64,000 nucleotides of DNA. It comes from Paraspadella gotoi (lineage: Eukaryota; Chaetognatha). The stretch's first letter is position 1, and every line of letters starts with the position of its first letter. The stretch lies in assembly GCA_051294375.1 (NCBI GenBank), contig CM119268.1, positions 1,346,213 to 1,410,212 of the forward strand, in the 5' to 3' direction. Position numbers and translations under genes: made by a program. Below the pieces are notes generated by a model, which had not been told where the DNA came from, did not search any database, and saw nothing but the letters and a program-made list of their open reading frames with translations. Positions 36,847-50,101 of this stretch are shown piece after piece.

Positions 36847-37520
36847 TCTCTCTCTCTCTCTCTCTCATCTCTTGGATTGTTTATCACTTTTGATAAAGTC
36901 TTCCCTTCTTTGCTCCACCGAAGTAAACTTTTACCTTTTCAATCTGCTTCTACTATTTCTATTCGCTCCTCAACTCACTGCTCCCTGTCTCCTTACACTA
37001 AAATCACTCAAACCACCAACTTTATTCCTCCCACTTCTTCATTCTCTCACTGGATCACTACCACTCCTTAACTCACTTCACTCTTCACTCCATTTCCTCA
37101 CGCTCTCACCCATTCACGTCTCCCTTCTGTTCACTGTGGCTATTGTCTTCGATTACGTATCCGTAGATTTATCTCACGATTCACAATCGATAGAGTCCCT
37201 CCGCCATCCAGGCTGTAAATCCCCTTCTATAAATTCCCCTTCTATAAATTCTCCGCGCTCTATAATCCCCGTCTGTAAATCCCCGTCTGTAAATCCTTGC
37301 TATTCCCTTTTCCTCCCTCATTCTTCACTCATCTCCTTCTTGCCCTCCATCCCTCCCGGTCCAACTATGCTTTCCCTCTCTATCTCTCACTTCGGCTCAA
37401 TGCTTGCTTTCCCCTCTCTATCTCTCACTTCGGCTCATATCTTGCCTTTCCCTCTCTATCTCTCATCTCGGCTCAATGCTTGCTTTTCCCCTCTCTATCC
37501 CTCACTCGGCTCACATGCTT
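36761..37520. repeat. CT tracts and minisatellites of the left arm
   Basis: (CT)n at 36776-36868 is followed by 14-bp units (37215-37290, TCCCCTTCTATAAA type). Four units of about 38 bp (37367-37512) containing TATCTCTCACTTCGGCTCA come next. One 332-codon frame crosses them but is Ser/Leu/Pro-rich throughout, with no domain. Confidence 0.85.
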
Positions 37521-37656
37521 GCTTTTGCGATATCCCATACGTGACTCCTGATCTCTCCGCTTGCCTCTTCTTCTTTTATTTTTTCTATACTTATTTTTCC
37601 TCTTTGCTATATCACCACTTCTCTCTCTCTGTCTCTTCCTTCTCTGTCTCTTCTCT

Positions 37657-37731
<75 letters not shown>

Positions 37732-38878
37732 TCTCCCTCATTCTCCTCTCCATCTTTAAATACCATCCATGCACAGTTATTGAAAATGCGATTGAGCTTT
37801 CTCTGTTTCTCACTCCTTTCATTCCTGTTCTCCTATTCTCCTGTTCTCCTGTTCTCCTAAACTACTAGTTTTTTTAACCTCTTTCGCACTCCACCAAACG
37901 TTATTATCTTTTGCTCCCTCTCTCTCTCTCTACTCTCTCTCCTCTCTCTCTAGTCCCTCGTCCTCTGCCTCTCTCTTCTCTCTCTCTCATCTTTTCTCTA
38001 CTCAGTGTCATCCTCTCCTCATTTTACTCAAGCTCGTTGTCTCATTCTTGTCAGTCATTCATTGCAGTTGTTCCTGTTCTGCCTTCACCATCATCCTATC
38101 TTGTGCCTTTCTAACCCTCAGTTTCTCCGAATCTGCGACTCGATAATTCAAGTCTAGTCTCCTTAATCCCGTCTTCTCCGATGTTATTTTGGTTGTGGCC
38201 ACTAAACTCTTTTTGTTAGGACACATCCGATCAAGCTCTCTCTACACTCTTTATATTCTCTCCACATCTCCGACCACTCCTCACATTCTCTATCACACTA
38301 TCTCACACCTCTCACTCTTCTTAAACCCGGTCTACCATTCTACTTTCTCAAACTCTGGCCCACTCTCAATTCTGTATCACACGTATCACACTCTCACACT
38401 CTTTTCGTACTTCGTAAATGCTCTCTCCATCTGCACCACAGTCTTCTATCACACACTCTCAGAGCTGTTTCACACTTTCTCTCTTAATCTCTGTACCCTC
38501 GGACTTCTCCTTCTTTCTCTGCTATTCCTCCTCTGCTCTCTTTGTGATGATTCACAATTTCCCTTTCTATCATTCTTAGGATGATCCTAGTTGATGATCA
38601 CAATCTTTCCTATCTATCATCTTACTGATGACTCTTTATTAATGATCACAATTATCTTCTACTCATCATAGTGATGATCTTCAATGATGATCACAATTCC
38701 CTTCTATCATCTAGTTGATGATCTTAGGGTTACATCACAATTTCCCTTCTATCATCCTGAGTGATTGATTCACAATCCCTACTATCATCTTTCGGTTCAA
38801 TTCAATCCGGAAATTTCCTTTCCTTTATCTCAGCTGGCTCATAGTCACAATCCATTCACTTAGCTTTCACCCTAGCTA

Positions 38879-38909
<31 letters not shown>

Positions 38910-38926
38910 TCTCTCTCTCTCTTTCT

Positions 38927-38958
<32 letters not shown>

Positions 38959-39394
38959 ATCTCTCTCTCCTCTTCTCTCTCTTCTCTCTCTCTCTCACAA
39001 AACATCTCTTTTCTTTACTTACCTCTACTCTTTCTCTTTTTTCTTTAACTCCCACTACCTATTTAAAGACTTCACATCCCCCACCTCCCCGCCATGTTTC
39101 TCTTTCCCCCTCCCACCCCAACCCCCCTTGCTCTTCCCCCCTTCCTCCCCCCACCCCCGCCTTCGTCTGTTCCCCCCTTCCTCCCCCACCCCCGCTTGTC
39201 TCTTTCTCCCTTCCTCCCCCACCCCACCCGTCCTGTCTCTTCCCCCATTCCTCCCCGGATCGGACTGTGGCCCGAATCCGTCGCTGCCCTTGAAAATAAT
39301 CCTCTTTACCTGTTCTCTTCTTCCTTTTCTTTCCACGCGCCCGCCTTTCGCCTCCCATAGGAAGCCCATGCTACTCTCTCTCTCTCTCTCTCTT

Positions 39395-39437
<43 letters not shown>

Positions 39438-40338
39438 TCTCTCTCTCTCTCTCTCTCTCTCTCCTTTCTCTCTCTCTCTCTCTTCTTCCTCTCTGAATCT
39501 TTCTCCAGCAAAAAAAAATACAATTGCAGTGAGTTAGAGAGATAACTAGGCGGAGGAAAATCAGAGGAGAGACGAGAGAGAGAGAGAGAGAGAGAGGACA
39601 ACAGCGAAACCTTAAAGGACAAGAATAACAACTAAAAAAGATGACGACGCGACGACGACGGACGACGACGCATGACGACGACGACGACGGTATGCTGTCG
39701 GATTTACTCTGTCTATACGTCAAAGTGAAAAAAAAGAAGAATTTTCAAATCTCGGCATAAAAAAGTTTTCGACACACAAAAAAAAAAATGAGAAAAAAAA
39801 TCAATTTGAAAATCTTTTTCGTTTTCTAGCGCACACGCGAACTAATTTAATTTCCTTGCGCGTCGAAGACTAAAAAAAATATAATAAAAAAAAATAATAG
39901 GGGCGATGTAATAGTTTTTTTTTTTTTATATGAAATTGTACAACCAATAACAAACATTATCTATTCATTTGATAAATAATGCCTATCTTGCCCCTGACTT
40001 TGGACAGGCTTATGATGGCTTTTAGGCCTACCATCACTCTGACAAGTAATGACATTAGCGGGTCCCTGCAAGCTTTCAATCCAACTCTCTCACCAGTCTT
40101 GTTATTTGCTATTAGTAATAGATTTTATCTATTTTTTGGTTTTAAAAATATGCTTTAAGTGAATTGTCCCCGCCCGCCCGAGAAAAAAATGTGTAGCATG
40201 TACTTTTTAAATTTCTTTCATTTTGCTTTCCTATTTGTCTGTTGGCTTTCTACTTCCTTCTCTTTCTTTCTTATCTTCTGCTTTCTTTACTTCTTTCTTT
40301 TTCTTTCTTTCTTTCTGTTCTTTCTTCTTCTTTCTTTC

Positions 40339-40400
<62 letters not shown>

Positions 40401-42935
40401 TCATCTCCCTCCTCCCTCTCTCTCTTTCTCTCTTTTCTCTCCGAGTACACTAATCATACTCGATCAGTTTATAAAGCCTTCTTTGAGAAAAGCGAGCGTT
40501 TGTCATTTTCGTCGTCGTTATCTCTTTTTTGTAGCCATCTCTTCCCTTCCAACATCGTCAACCCAAATGACGTCGCGGTTTCAATTCATCCATCATATCA
40601 TAACTCCATCATCATCATCATCATCATCCATCATCACATCATCATCAAATCACTCATTCATAATCATCATTGACTTTTCTCTCGCGGAGTATGGCTTGAT
40701 TTTTTTTTGTTTGCGTAAGTAATGAATTTCCTTCCCATTTTCATTCATATTTTCGCTCGTTTATGTTACACGTCGGTTTTTTTCTTTGGTCTATCATTAA
40801 TCGTCCCATGCAATTCATCTTCGTCGTCGTCGTCCCGTTCGTCCGTCGTCGTCGTCTTCTTTTCTTTCGTCATCGTCTATCTCGTGATTCTATAAAAAAT
40901 TTTCGTAACAAAAGTCAGGCGGAAGTCCCGGTTCCACGAATATCAAGGGGCATCTCGTATCGTGGGACGTCCGTCATCATCATCTATCATCATCACACAT
41001 TCTCATCATCATTATCATCATCTATTCATCATCATTTATCGTCATTCAAGTACCAATCTAACTCATTATCATCATCATCGTCGTCAGTGTCATTGTCCAT
41101 CGTTGTCGTCTTCATCGATCAAGTTATTCGCGCGACGTCATCATCATTCATCATCATCAATCACGTCCATCATCATCGTCGTCGTACAGTTTTTGTCGTC
41201 GTCGGTCGTCCGTAAAATCCATCGTAATCAAGTGCTTATCGCTCAGTCCGTCCATCTCCACAGCCTCATGAACATGTCCATTCCGACATTTATCTTCTCG
41301 TCACGCTGAGCGGTCATCTTTATTTCACTATATCAGTCCCATCATCATCATCACTCATCATCCATCATCACTCATCATCCATCATCAAATCATCAATCAA
41401 TCATCATACGTCGTCGTTCTGTCGTCGTGCGTCGATCGTCGTCTTTCGTCTTTTCCCGGCTTCACTCGACCTTTAGATTTTTCAAAGTCGAGATTTTCGA
41501 TCGAAATCGAGAGAGAATTTTCTCAACCCATCGTTCGTTCTTTCGTTCGTTCTTTCGTTCGTTCTTTCGTTAAGTTGGTTCCTTCGCCTTCGTTCGTCTT
41601 CGTTTCGCTCGTTCGCCCGTTCCGTTCGTTCGCTATCTTCGCTCGTGACGTTCGTCGTTCGTTTTGCTCGTTCACTCGCTCGATAATTTTTCATACGCCC
41701 TCGTTAGTCGCTTGTCTGTGTAATCACTTTTCATGTCTATATTTCATTTTTAATTCAGCAAGTACTAGTTTGTTATGTTCCCACACTTTTGTTTATGTAT
41801 TTAGTCATTTCGTAATTTGCGTTAAAACAACACCTCTGGCAAGACTTTAACTTCGCTCAAACAAAATTAATTACCTTACTCGTAACCTCTTCAACGACTT
41901 GAAAAAAAAAAACAACAAAACAGTAAACACGAAAAATCAAAGAAAAAAAAGTTTTCAAGAAACTAAAAATTCTGGATTTAGTTCTTTGTCTTTGTTTTTT
42001 TTTCTCTCTCACTTTATGGCATTGTTTTCTTCCGAGGCAGACGATTCTAATTGGATTCTAAAATTAATTAAAATACTATCTTCCTTAGCTAAAAATTACC
42101 TCTGACATAAAAAAGGTTTTTTATAAAGGTCTCTCAAAAAAACTAATCTTTCCTTCCGAAATGTATACCTACCTTCGGCCTCTCGTTTCCGTCCATCTCT
42201 TCAGCGATTTTCTATGCTGCACCCTAACTCAACCTCTCCTCCAATCTTTCTCTCACTCTATCTTGACCTTTCTTTCCCGCTCTCTTACTCTCTTTTCTTC
42301 TCTACTCTCTCTTTTCGCCGCGCTATACCTCTCGCCATCTCTCAAACTCTCTTCGCCATTCAGTGTCTTCTCCCTCTCACCTCTTACTTTTACACACTGA
42401 CCTCTCTTTCTCCGTTCGCTCCTACCCTCTCTTCATCTCTCTTTTAACCTTTCTCATCTCCCTTAACTCTCTTACCCTCTCCACACTGTCTATCCTGTCC
42501 ATTACTCCCCATATGTCCGTCTCTCTCATATGCCTCTCGTCGCGTTCCCTGTATCCCTTGTTTTTTCTTTGTTTCTCCGTCCACATTTATCCGCTCTGTC
42601 CTCCCCTTCTTTCTTTTTATCCTCCTCTTACTTTGATCCGGCTCCCTTTATGCCCTTATGCACCATCCTTTTTATCCCCTCGTGTCCGTTCCTTTTACTC
42701 CCTCTCTTGTTCTCCCTTTAATCCGACTGTCGTCCATTTCATGCCCCCTGTCCGTCCCTTTATCTCTATGTCCATCCGCGTTCACTATCCTTCTGTTCGC
42801 GGTTCCCTTTACTCCCCCCGTCTTATCCTTTTCCCACTGTCCGTCCCTTTATCCCCTGTCCTTCCCTCTTCCCAGATGTCCGTCCCTATATCCCCCTGTC
42901 CGATCCCTTTTTCCCTCTGTCCGTCCTCTACTCCC

Positions 42936-45494
42936 CATGGCAGTGATTTTGATTTGGGTTATTTTTCAACAATGAAACATTGAAACTCTAAATAACTATT
43001 ATTATCCTTTTTTTTTCCCACTGTATTAAATATGCAAACACTCTTTATTTAAAAAAAAACGGTTGGCTATAGTTATCTTCTCCTTATGACATAGAACTCA
43101 CTGGGTCAATTCTATGCTTTTCAAAAACGGTAAGACATAGATTTCTTTAACGACAATCATTCTAATTACGGTATCTGCTCATAATTAATATGAAACTAAA
43201 ACGATTTTTCATGGTTAATGGGAACTTTTTAAGATCTAAATTTCTTCGTCAGATCTATCGCGTTTTTTAGATATACTATGCTTAGGCAAAACCCAACGGC
43301 ACGTTATTTAAAACTTTTTTCTTTTTTATCCACCTATTTTTTTCTCTCTGTGAAAATCTTCTCTCTGTCTCTTTCTTTTTCTCTCTGTATTCTCTTCTCC
43401 TTTCTGCTAGCCTTTTCTGTCCTCATATTTCTCTGGTCATCCCTTCTTTTCTTCCTTAACTTTATTCCCTCTCCACTCAATCTTCTGTTTTTCTATCCCT
43501 CTCTGTATACTCTTTCCTCCCTGCTTTCTTTATCTCTCTTTCTCTCAATTGTTCTCGTTGTCCCCCTCTCTCCCCAGTATATTAAATTTCCTTTCCACTT
43601 CTTCTTTCCTCTCCCTTCAATTTTTTCACCGCATTCCTCTCTTCTCTCATCTTTTCTCATTTCTCACTCCAATTTTTGCATTAATTTTCATATGGATGCT
43701 ATAAAAATCTTAAAATGTAATGTAAGAAAAAAAATCTAGCGTAGTGATGATTTTAGCGGAAGTTTGTTGCCAAGCAGATTTAAAAAATCGACAGATTTTT
43801 GCGGAAATTTTTTCCGCAAAAAACCTGCTCGATGAGAGAAATTAATCTGCTGACGCTTCCCCTTTCAATAAAAGAAGGCGTTTTTTTTAATTTGTCAATT
43901 TAGTTATGTTTCTCAGCTATTAAAACTATAAATAAGTCACAAATAGAAACGAGTTTAATTCAAATAAAATGCACCTCACAAATCCTTCACAAATTTAAAA
44001 GTAGCCTTTAAAAAATTTTTTTCCAGCTAAGTATTAAATTTGCCCTTAATTTTTAGCACCGACCACGCCGAATACACGGTACGCAGCAAGCCATCATCAC
44101 AACAATAATATTAAGCTGGAATATTTGATTAGAATGTGGACATTTGACCAGTCATTTATTAGTCTTAACAATCATTGTAATAAACAGTAAAATGTAAGTT
44201 TTTGACTAGTCAATTTAAAATTAAAACATTCATATGCGCAACCAATAAGCTGGAATTAAGCAATCGAACGATGAAACCAAATCCACGAGTGCCAATCAAT
44301 GAACGAACAACGATGACAGAAGGACACCCGAAAGCCCAGCAGATAAATACACATATAAGATATTCTTATCTTCAAAATTGACACACGCATCTACGCAGTG
44401 TATCTCAAATCTCCGGAAGTCACAACAAAGTCAACATGACACACAATGGACATAATTATCCTCTTTCTTATCTACACAAAGAGTAGTCCAAAACTACATC
44501 TCTGTACTTCTTCAACTCAAAACACCCAGCATCGCACGCACCGAGCTATTCAATTAATCCGCTAGACCTATGCCAACTGTTGTCCATTACGCACAGTGGT
44601 CACAAATTTAGTCCACCTCTTGTATATCGCGCTAATATTACATACACATCATGTGATGAAAAAACCCAGTCGCGGCTATTTTGCTTAAACTCACCTACAG
44701 AACTCAAAAGATCTGCGCACGTGCAGCACCCCCCCAAACCACTATGACCGGTCGACAGCGAGAAACTCCCCTTACGCTAGCAACAGGAACACGACCGCTC
44801 CGACCGCACCCACCCACCGAATCATCATTCACACTCGCTCACAGCCGCGATGCGCCCTCCTAACCAGATTCCATTGGCGCAAACCATAGTCGTGAGCCCG
44901 CTCTGTCATTTCCATGTACTCGTCGTCTGACCAATTCCCAGGTGCCACTGCATGCCGACGGCAGTTTTCAATTCAAAGGCAATGCGTTTCGATCTTGATA
45001 GTCTCCAACAAACATGGAACCAACGCTGCGGTCGAGTAGTCGATCTCTCATCAAACATTCATCACCCATAATTTAAAAACGAAAGAAACCAATAGAATAT
45101 TGAGCTACACAGACACAAAATCTATTCCATTTGAATACGCAAAGACAAAAAATCGGACCCGAGAGAGGAAGAGACGCATAGAAAAAGGAGGGAAAGAGAC
45201 GAAAAAAGAGAGACGAAGACTGAGGGAAGAGGGAGGAGAAGAGCAGTTGATGAGAGAGAGAGAGAGACGAGATAGACGAGAGAGAGCAGAGAGAGAGACG
45301 AGAAGAGGAGAGTCCTCTCCCATTTTTAATCAAATAATTTTTTTTTACCATTTATTTACATTTTTTAAAATTAATGATAATTATAATTCTCGACCACGCG
45401 CGTTGGTTCCAGACTCAACATCAACATTGGCCTTGAATGAAAATCCTCGCATCAGGATGGAATCAACGAAACGAGGCAGAATGACGACGAGGGA
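42936..45494. other. Spacer of inverted repeat 2
   Basis: About 2.56 kb without a partner in the other arm. It holds AT-rich DNA, CT-rich DNA at 43310-43670, a perfect 12-bp hairpin at 43796-43822, non-repetitive DNA at 43900-45060 with no convincing gene, and the purine-rich segment at about 45180-45313 shared with palindrome 1. Confidence 0.7.
43796..43822. other. Perfect short hairpin
   Basis: TTTTTGCGGAAA is followed by TTT and then its exact complement TTTCCGCAAAAA. It is a 12-bp stem in otherwise AT-rich DNA. Its function is unknown. Confidence 0.8.
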
Positions 45495-45805
45495 CGGACA
45501 GGGGGATAAAGGGACGGACGAAAGAATAAAGGGACGGACAGTGGGATAAAGGGACGGACAGTGGGATAAAGGTACGGACAGAGGGATAAAGGGACGGACA
45601 GGGGATATAGGGACGGACAGTGGATTAAAGGGAAGAACAGAGAGATAAAGGGACGGACAGGGGGATAAAAGGATGGACATAGGAATAAAGGGACGGACAG
45701 TAAGATAAAGTGACTGACAGAGGGATAAAGGGACGGAAAGGGGATAAAAGGACGGACAGAGGGATAAAGAAACGGACAGGGGGATAAAGGGACGGACAGT
45801 GGGAG
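45495..45805. repeat. 20-bp minisatellite
   Basis: About 15 units of GGGACGGACAGTGGGATAAA with small changes. The complement is present in degraded form at about 42720-42935, near the inner end of the left arm. Confidence 0.92.
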
Positions 45806-46599
45806 AGGGCAAGAGAGAGTAAGGGAGATTGAGAAAGGTTGAGAAAGAGAGATGAAGAGAGAGGTAGAGAACGGAAAAGAGAGGTCATGTTAGTGTGAGA
45901 AAGATTGAGAGAGGTAGAGAGCGGGCGAGAGAGGATAAGAGAGTTTGAAAGATGGCGAGAGAGGTATAGCGCGGAAAAGAGAGGTAGAGAACGGAAAAGA
46001 GAGGTAGAGAGCGGGAAAGAAAGGTCAAGATAGTGTGAGAAAGATTGAGAGAGGTTGAGTTAGGGTCACTAGAAAATCGCTGAAGAGTGACGGAAAACAG
46101 AGAGCCGAAGGAGGATAACATTTCGGAAGGAAAGATTAGTTTTTTTGAGAGACTTTTATAAAAAACCTTTTTATGTCAAGGTTTTTTAGCTAAGAAGATA
46201 TTTTATTAATTTTAGAATCCAATTGAATCGTCTGCCTCGGAAGAAAAGAATCCATAAAAATGAGAGAGAAAAAAAAAACAAAGACAAAAAAACTAAAATC
46301 CAGAATTTTTGTTTCTTGAAAACTTTTTTTTTCTTTGATTTTTCGTTTTTACTGTTTTTTGTTGTTTTTTTTTTTTTTTCAAGTCGTTGAAAGTTCACGA
46401 AGTAATAATTTTGTTTGAGCGAAGTTTAAATCTTGCCAAGTCGGTTTTTTAACAAATTACGAAATGACTAATACATAAAACAAAATGTGGAACATTAACA
46501 AACTAGTACTTTAATTAAAAATGAAATATTAGACATGAAAAGTGATTACACAGACAAGCGACATAACGAGGCGGCGTATGAACAAATTATCGAGCGAGT

Positions 46600-46745
46600 G
46601 AACGAGCAAACGAACGAACGAACGTACGAACGAGCGAACGAGCGAACGAGCGAACGAGCGAACGAGCGAACGAACGAACGAACGAACGAGCGAAGGAACC
46701 AACTAACGAAAGAACGAACGAAAGAACGAACGAAAGAACGAACGA
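46600..46745. repeat. (GAAC)n / (GAGC)n tetranucleotide array
   Basis: GAACGAAC and GAGCGAAC units. The inverted partner is at 41525-41690. The Asn/Glu/Arg/Thr frame across it is not a gene. Confidence 0.92.
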
Positions 46746-46830
46746 TGGGTTAGAAAAATTCTCTCTCGATTTCGATCGAAAATTTCGACTTTGAAAAATC
46801 AGTAAAGGTCACGAGTGAAGCCGGGAAAAT

Positions 46831-46858
46831 GACGACGACGACGACGACGACGACGATA

Positions 46859-46917
<59 letters not shown>

Positions 46918-47068
46918 ATAAAAATGAAGATGACCCTCAGCTGACGAAGAAGATAAAGTCGAGGACAGTTATGAGGTTGGGCGAGACGACGACGATAACT
47001 TTGACGATGATGACGACGACGACGACGACGACGACGACTACGACAAAAACTTACACGACGATGATGAC

Positions 47069-47099
<31 letters not shown>

Positions 47100-47186
47100 T
47101 CGCCGAAAACTTTGACGATGATGACGACAACGATGACAATGACACTGACGACGATGATAATGATGATGATGATGATGATGATGATG
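46831..47186. repeat. (GAC)n and (GAT)n triplet arrays running into an N gap
   Basis: Blocks of GAC and GAT repeats alternate with short unique spacers and enter the gap at 47187-47413. Repeats resume at 47414, and a further (GAT)n is at 47567-47641. Confidence 0.92.
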
Positions 47187-47566
47187 NNNNNNNNNNNNNN
47201 NNNNNNNNNNNNNNNNNNNNNNNNNNNNNNNNNNNNNNNNNNNNNNNNNNNNNNNNNNNNNNNNNNNNNNNNNNNNNNNNNNNNNNNNNNNNNNNNNNNN
47301 NNNNNNNNNNNNNNNNNNNNNNNNNNNNNNNNNNNNNNNNNNNNNNNNNNNNNNNNNNNNNNNNNNNNNNNNNNNNNNNNNNNNNNNNNNNNNNNNNNNN
47401 NNNNNNNNNNNNNGACGACGACGACGACGACGACGACGACGATAATGATAACCAAAAAAAACCCGACGTGAACATAACGACGAAGATAATGAAGAAAAAA
47501 TGGCGAAAAAAATTCATTACTTAGCGCAAACAAAAAAAAATCAAGCCATCTCCCGAGAGAAAAGTC

Positions 47567-47622
<56 letters not shown>

Positions 47623-47745
47623 AATGATGATGATGATGTTGTTGGGAGGGAAAATGGCTACAAAAAGGATAACGACGACGAAGAATACCAAACGCTCGCT
47701 TCTTTTTGCTTTATAAACTGNNNNNNNNNNNNNNNNNNNNNNNNN

Positions 47746-47760
47746 AAAAAGAAAAAAAAA

Positions 47761-47812
<52 letters not shown>

Positions 47813-47906
47813 TAAAAAGAAAAAGAAAAAAAAAAAGGAAAAAGGGGGAAAGAGGAAAAAAAAAAAAAAAAAGAAAAATAAAAAGAAAAAAAGCGGAAAG
47901 GAAAAA

Positions 47907-47938
<32 letters not shown>

Positions 47939-48211
47939 AAAAAAAAAGGAAGGAAAAAAAAAAAAACATAAAAGAAAGAAAAAAAAAAAAAAAAGAAAAA
48001 AAAAAAAAGAGAAAGAGAGAAAAAGAAAAAGAGGAAAAATAAAAAATAAAAAGGAGAGAAAAAAAAAAAAAAAAAGAGGAAAAGGAAAAAAAAAAGAGAA
48101 AAAAAAATAAAAAAAAAAAGAAGGAAAAGAAAAAAAAAGAGGGGGAAAAAAAAAAAAAAAAAAAAAAAATAAAATAAAAAAAAAAAAAGAAAAAGAAAAA
48201 AAAAAAAGAAA

Positions 48212-48242
<31 letters not shown>

Positions 48243-48449
48243 AAAAAAAAAAAAAAGGGAAAAAAAAAAAAAAAAAAAGAGAAAAAAGGAATAAGGGAAA
48301 AAAAAAAAAAGAAAAAAAAAGGAAAAGAAAAAAAGGGGAGAAGGATAAAAAAAGGGGGAACAAAAAAAAAAAAAAAAAATAAAAAAAAAAAAAGGGAAAA
48401 GGAAAAAAAAAAAAAAGAGGAAGAAAAAAAATAAAAAAAAAAAAAGGGG

Positions 48450-48481
<32 letters not shown>

Positions 48482-48758
48482 AAAAAAAAAAAAAAAAAAA
48501 AAAAAGAAAGAACAAAAAAAAAAAGAGGAAAAAAAAAAAAAAAAAAAGGAAGGGAGAAAAAGAAAAAGGAAACAACAAGAAAAAAAAAAAAAAGATAAGA
48601 AAAAAGAAAAAAAAAAAGGAAAAAAAGAAACAAAATGGGAAAAAAAAAAAAAAAAAAATAAAAAAAAAAAGAAAAAAAAAACAAAAAAGAAAAAAGAAAA
48701 AAAAATAAAAATAAGTGAAGGGAAATAAAAAAAAAAAAAGAAAAAAAAAAAGGGAAAG

Positions 48759-48790
<32 letters not shown>

Positions 48791-48902
48791 ATAAAAAAAA
48801 AAAAAAAAAAAAAAAGGAAAAAAAAAAAAAAAAAAAAAGGAAAAAAGGGAAAAAAAGAAAAAAAAAGAAAAAAAAAGAGAAAGAAACAAAAAAAAAAAAA
48901 GG

Positions 48903-48935
<33 letters not shown>

Positions 48936-48951
48936 ACAAAGGGGAGTATAG

Positions 48952-48982
<31 letters not shown>

Positions 48983-49064
48983 TAACAAAGGAAAGATAAA
49001 CAATAAAAAAAGAAAAATAAAAAAAGGGAAGAGAAAAAAAAAAAATAAAAAAAAAGAGAAAGGG

Positions 49065-49097
<33 letters not shown>

Positions 49098-49540
49098 AAA
49101 AAAACAAAAAAAAAAAAAAAAAGAAAATAAAAAGACATAAAAAAAAAAAAAAATAAAAAAGAAATTAAAGAAATAAAAAAAAAAAAGGAGGAATAAAAAG
49201 AAAAAAAAAAAAGAAAAAAAATAAAGAACGTAAAAAAATAAAAAGAAAAAAAAAAAAAAAAAAAAGAAAAAAAAATAAATAAAAAAAAAAAAAAAAAAAG
49301 AGGGGAAAAAAAAGAAGAAAGGGAAAAAAAAAAAAAATATAGTGAAAAAAAAGAGGAAAAAAAAATTAAATAAAAAAAAGAAAGACAAAAAAAGAAAGAA
49401 GAAAAAAATAAAAAGACAAGAAGAGAAGAATAAGAAAAGAAAAGAAAGATAGAAAGAACGATAAGAGAAAAAATTAGAGAAAATAAGAAAGAAAGAAAGA
49501 AAGACAGACAGACAGACAAAAAAAGGGAAACCAAAATGAA
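47746..49540. repeat. A-rich low-complexity tract, probably spurious
   Basis: About 1.8 kb of A runs broken by single G, GG or T, following a 25-N run. It ends in (GAAA)n and (GACA)n. The partner in the left arm (about 40200-40450) is only about 250 bases of TTTC/CT repeats. The 500- to 600-codon Phe-rich and Lys-rich frames here are translations of this tract and must not be read as genes. Confidence 0.85.
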
Positions 49541-50067
49541 AAAAAATTTAAAAAGCAGATGCTCACATTTTTTTCTCGGGGGGGGCGGGACAAATTCAAC
49601 TTAAACCAAAATTGAGGTTCACGAGTTAAAGAAAAACATTTTTTTCCTTCGCCGCTTTTTCCTTATTATTAAAAAGAGATAAAATATATTATATAGTAAA
49701 TAAACAAGACTGTGAGAGAGTCTAGATTGAAAGCTCGAAGGCCTTAAACCACCAATGCCTGTCCAAAGTCAGGGGCAAGACAGCTTATTTATCAAATGAA
49801 TAGATAATTTTGTTATTGGTTGTACCAATTTCATATAAAAAAAAACAAAACTATTACATCGCCCCTATTTATTTTTTTTAATTTATATTTTTTTAGTCTT
49901 CGACGCGCAGGAAAATTAAAATTATTCCGTGTCGCTAGAAAAAAAAAAGATTTCATTGATTTTTTTTCTCATTTTTTTTTTTTTTTGTGTGTGAAAATAT
50001 TTTTATGACGAGATTGAAAATCTTTTTTTTTTTCAACTTTGACGATCGACAGAGTAAATCCGACAGC

Positions 50068-50101
<34 letters not shown>

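Larger units (their letters stand above)
32520..42935 (+). repeat. Left arm of inverted repeat 2
   Basis: The arm matches the complement of about 45495-57128. Landmark pairs include 33300/56400, 36750/53150, 37250/52700, 38570/51270, 40150/49590, 41925/46375 and 42140/46145. It is composed of triplet repeats, CT/GA tracts and minisatellites. The copies here are less regular than in the right arm. At 39060-39260 it holds C-rich minisatellite DNA that corresponds to an N gap on the right. The many Ser/Leu-rich frames are not genes. Confidence 0.85.

Noticed and set aside
36761-37759. 332-codon Ser/Leu/Pro-rich plus-strand frame
   Set aside because: It crosses CT tracts and two minisatellites, has no domain, and its complement in the other arm does not stay open in the same way.
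45381-45888. Pro/Ser/Leu minus-strand frames over the 20-bp array
   Set aside because: Because 20 is not a multiple of three, the repeat yields a rotating pattern with no conserved protein unit; it is minisatellite DNA.
47658-49534. Phe-rich and Lys-rich open frames of 500-607 codons
   Set aside because: They are translations of an A-rich low-complexity tract that the inverted partner does not contain. No domain or codon structure is present.
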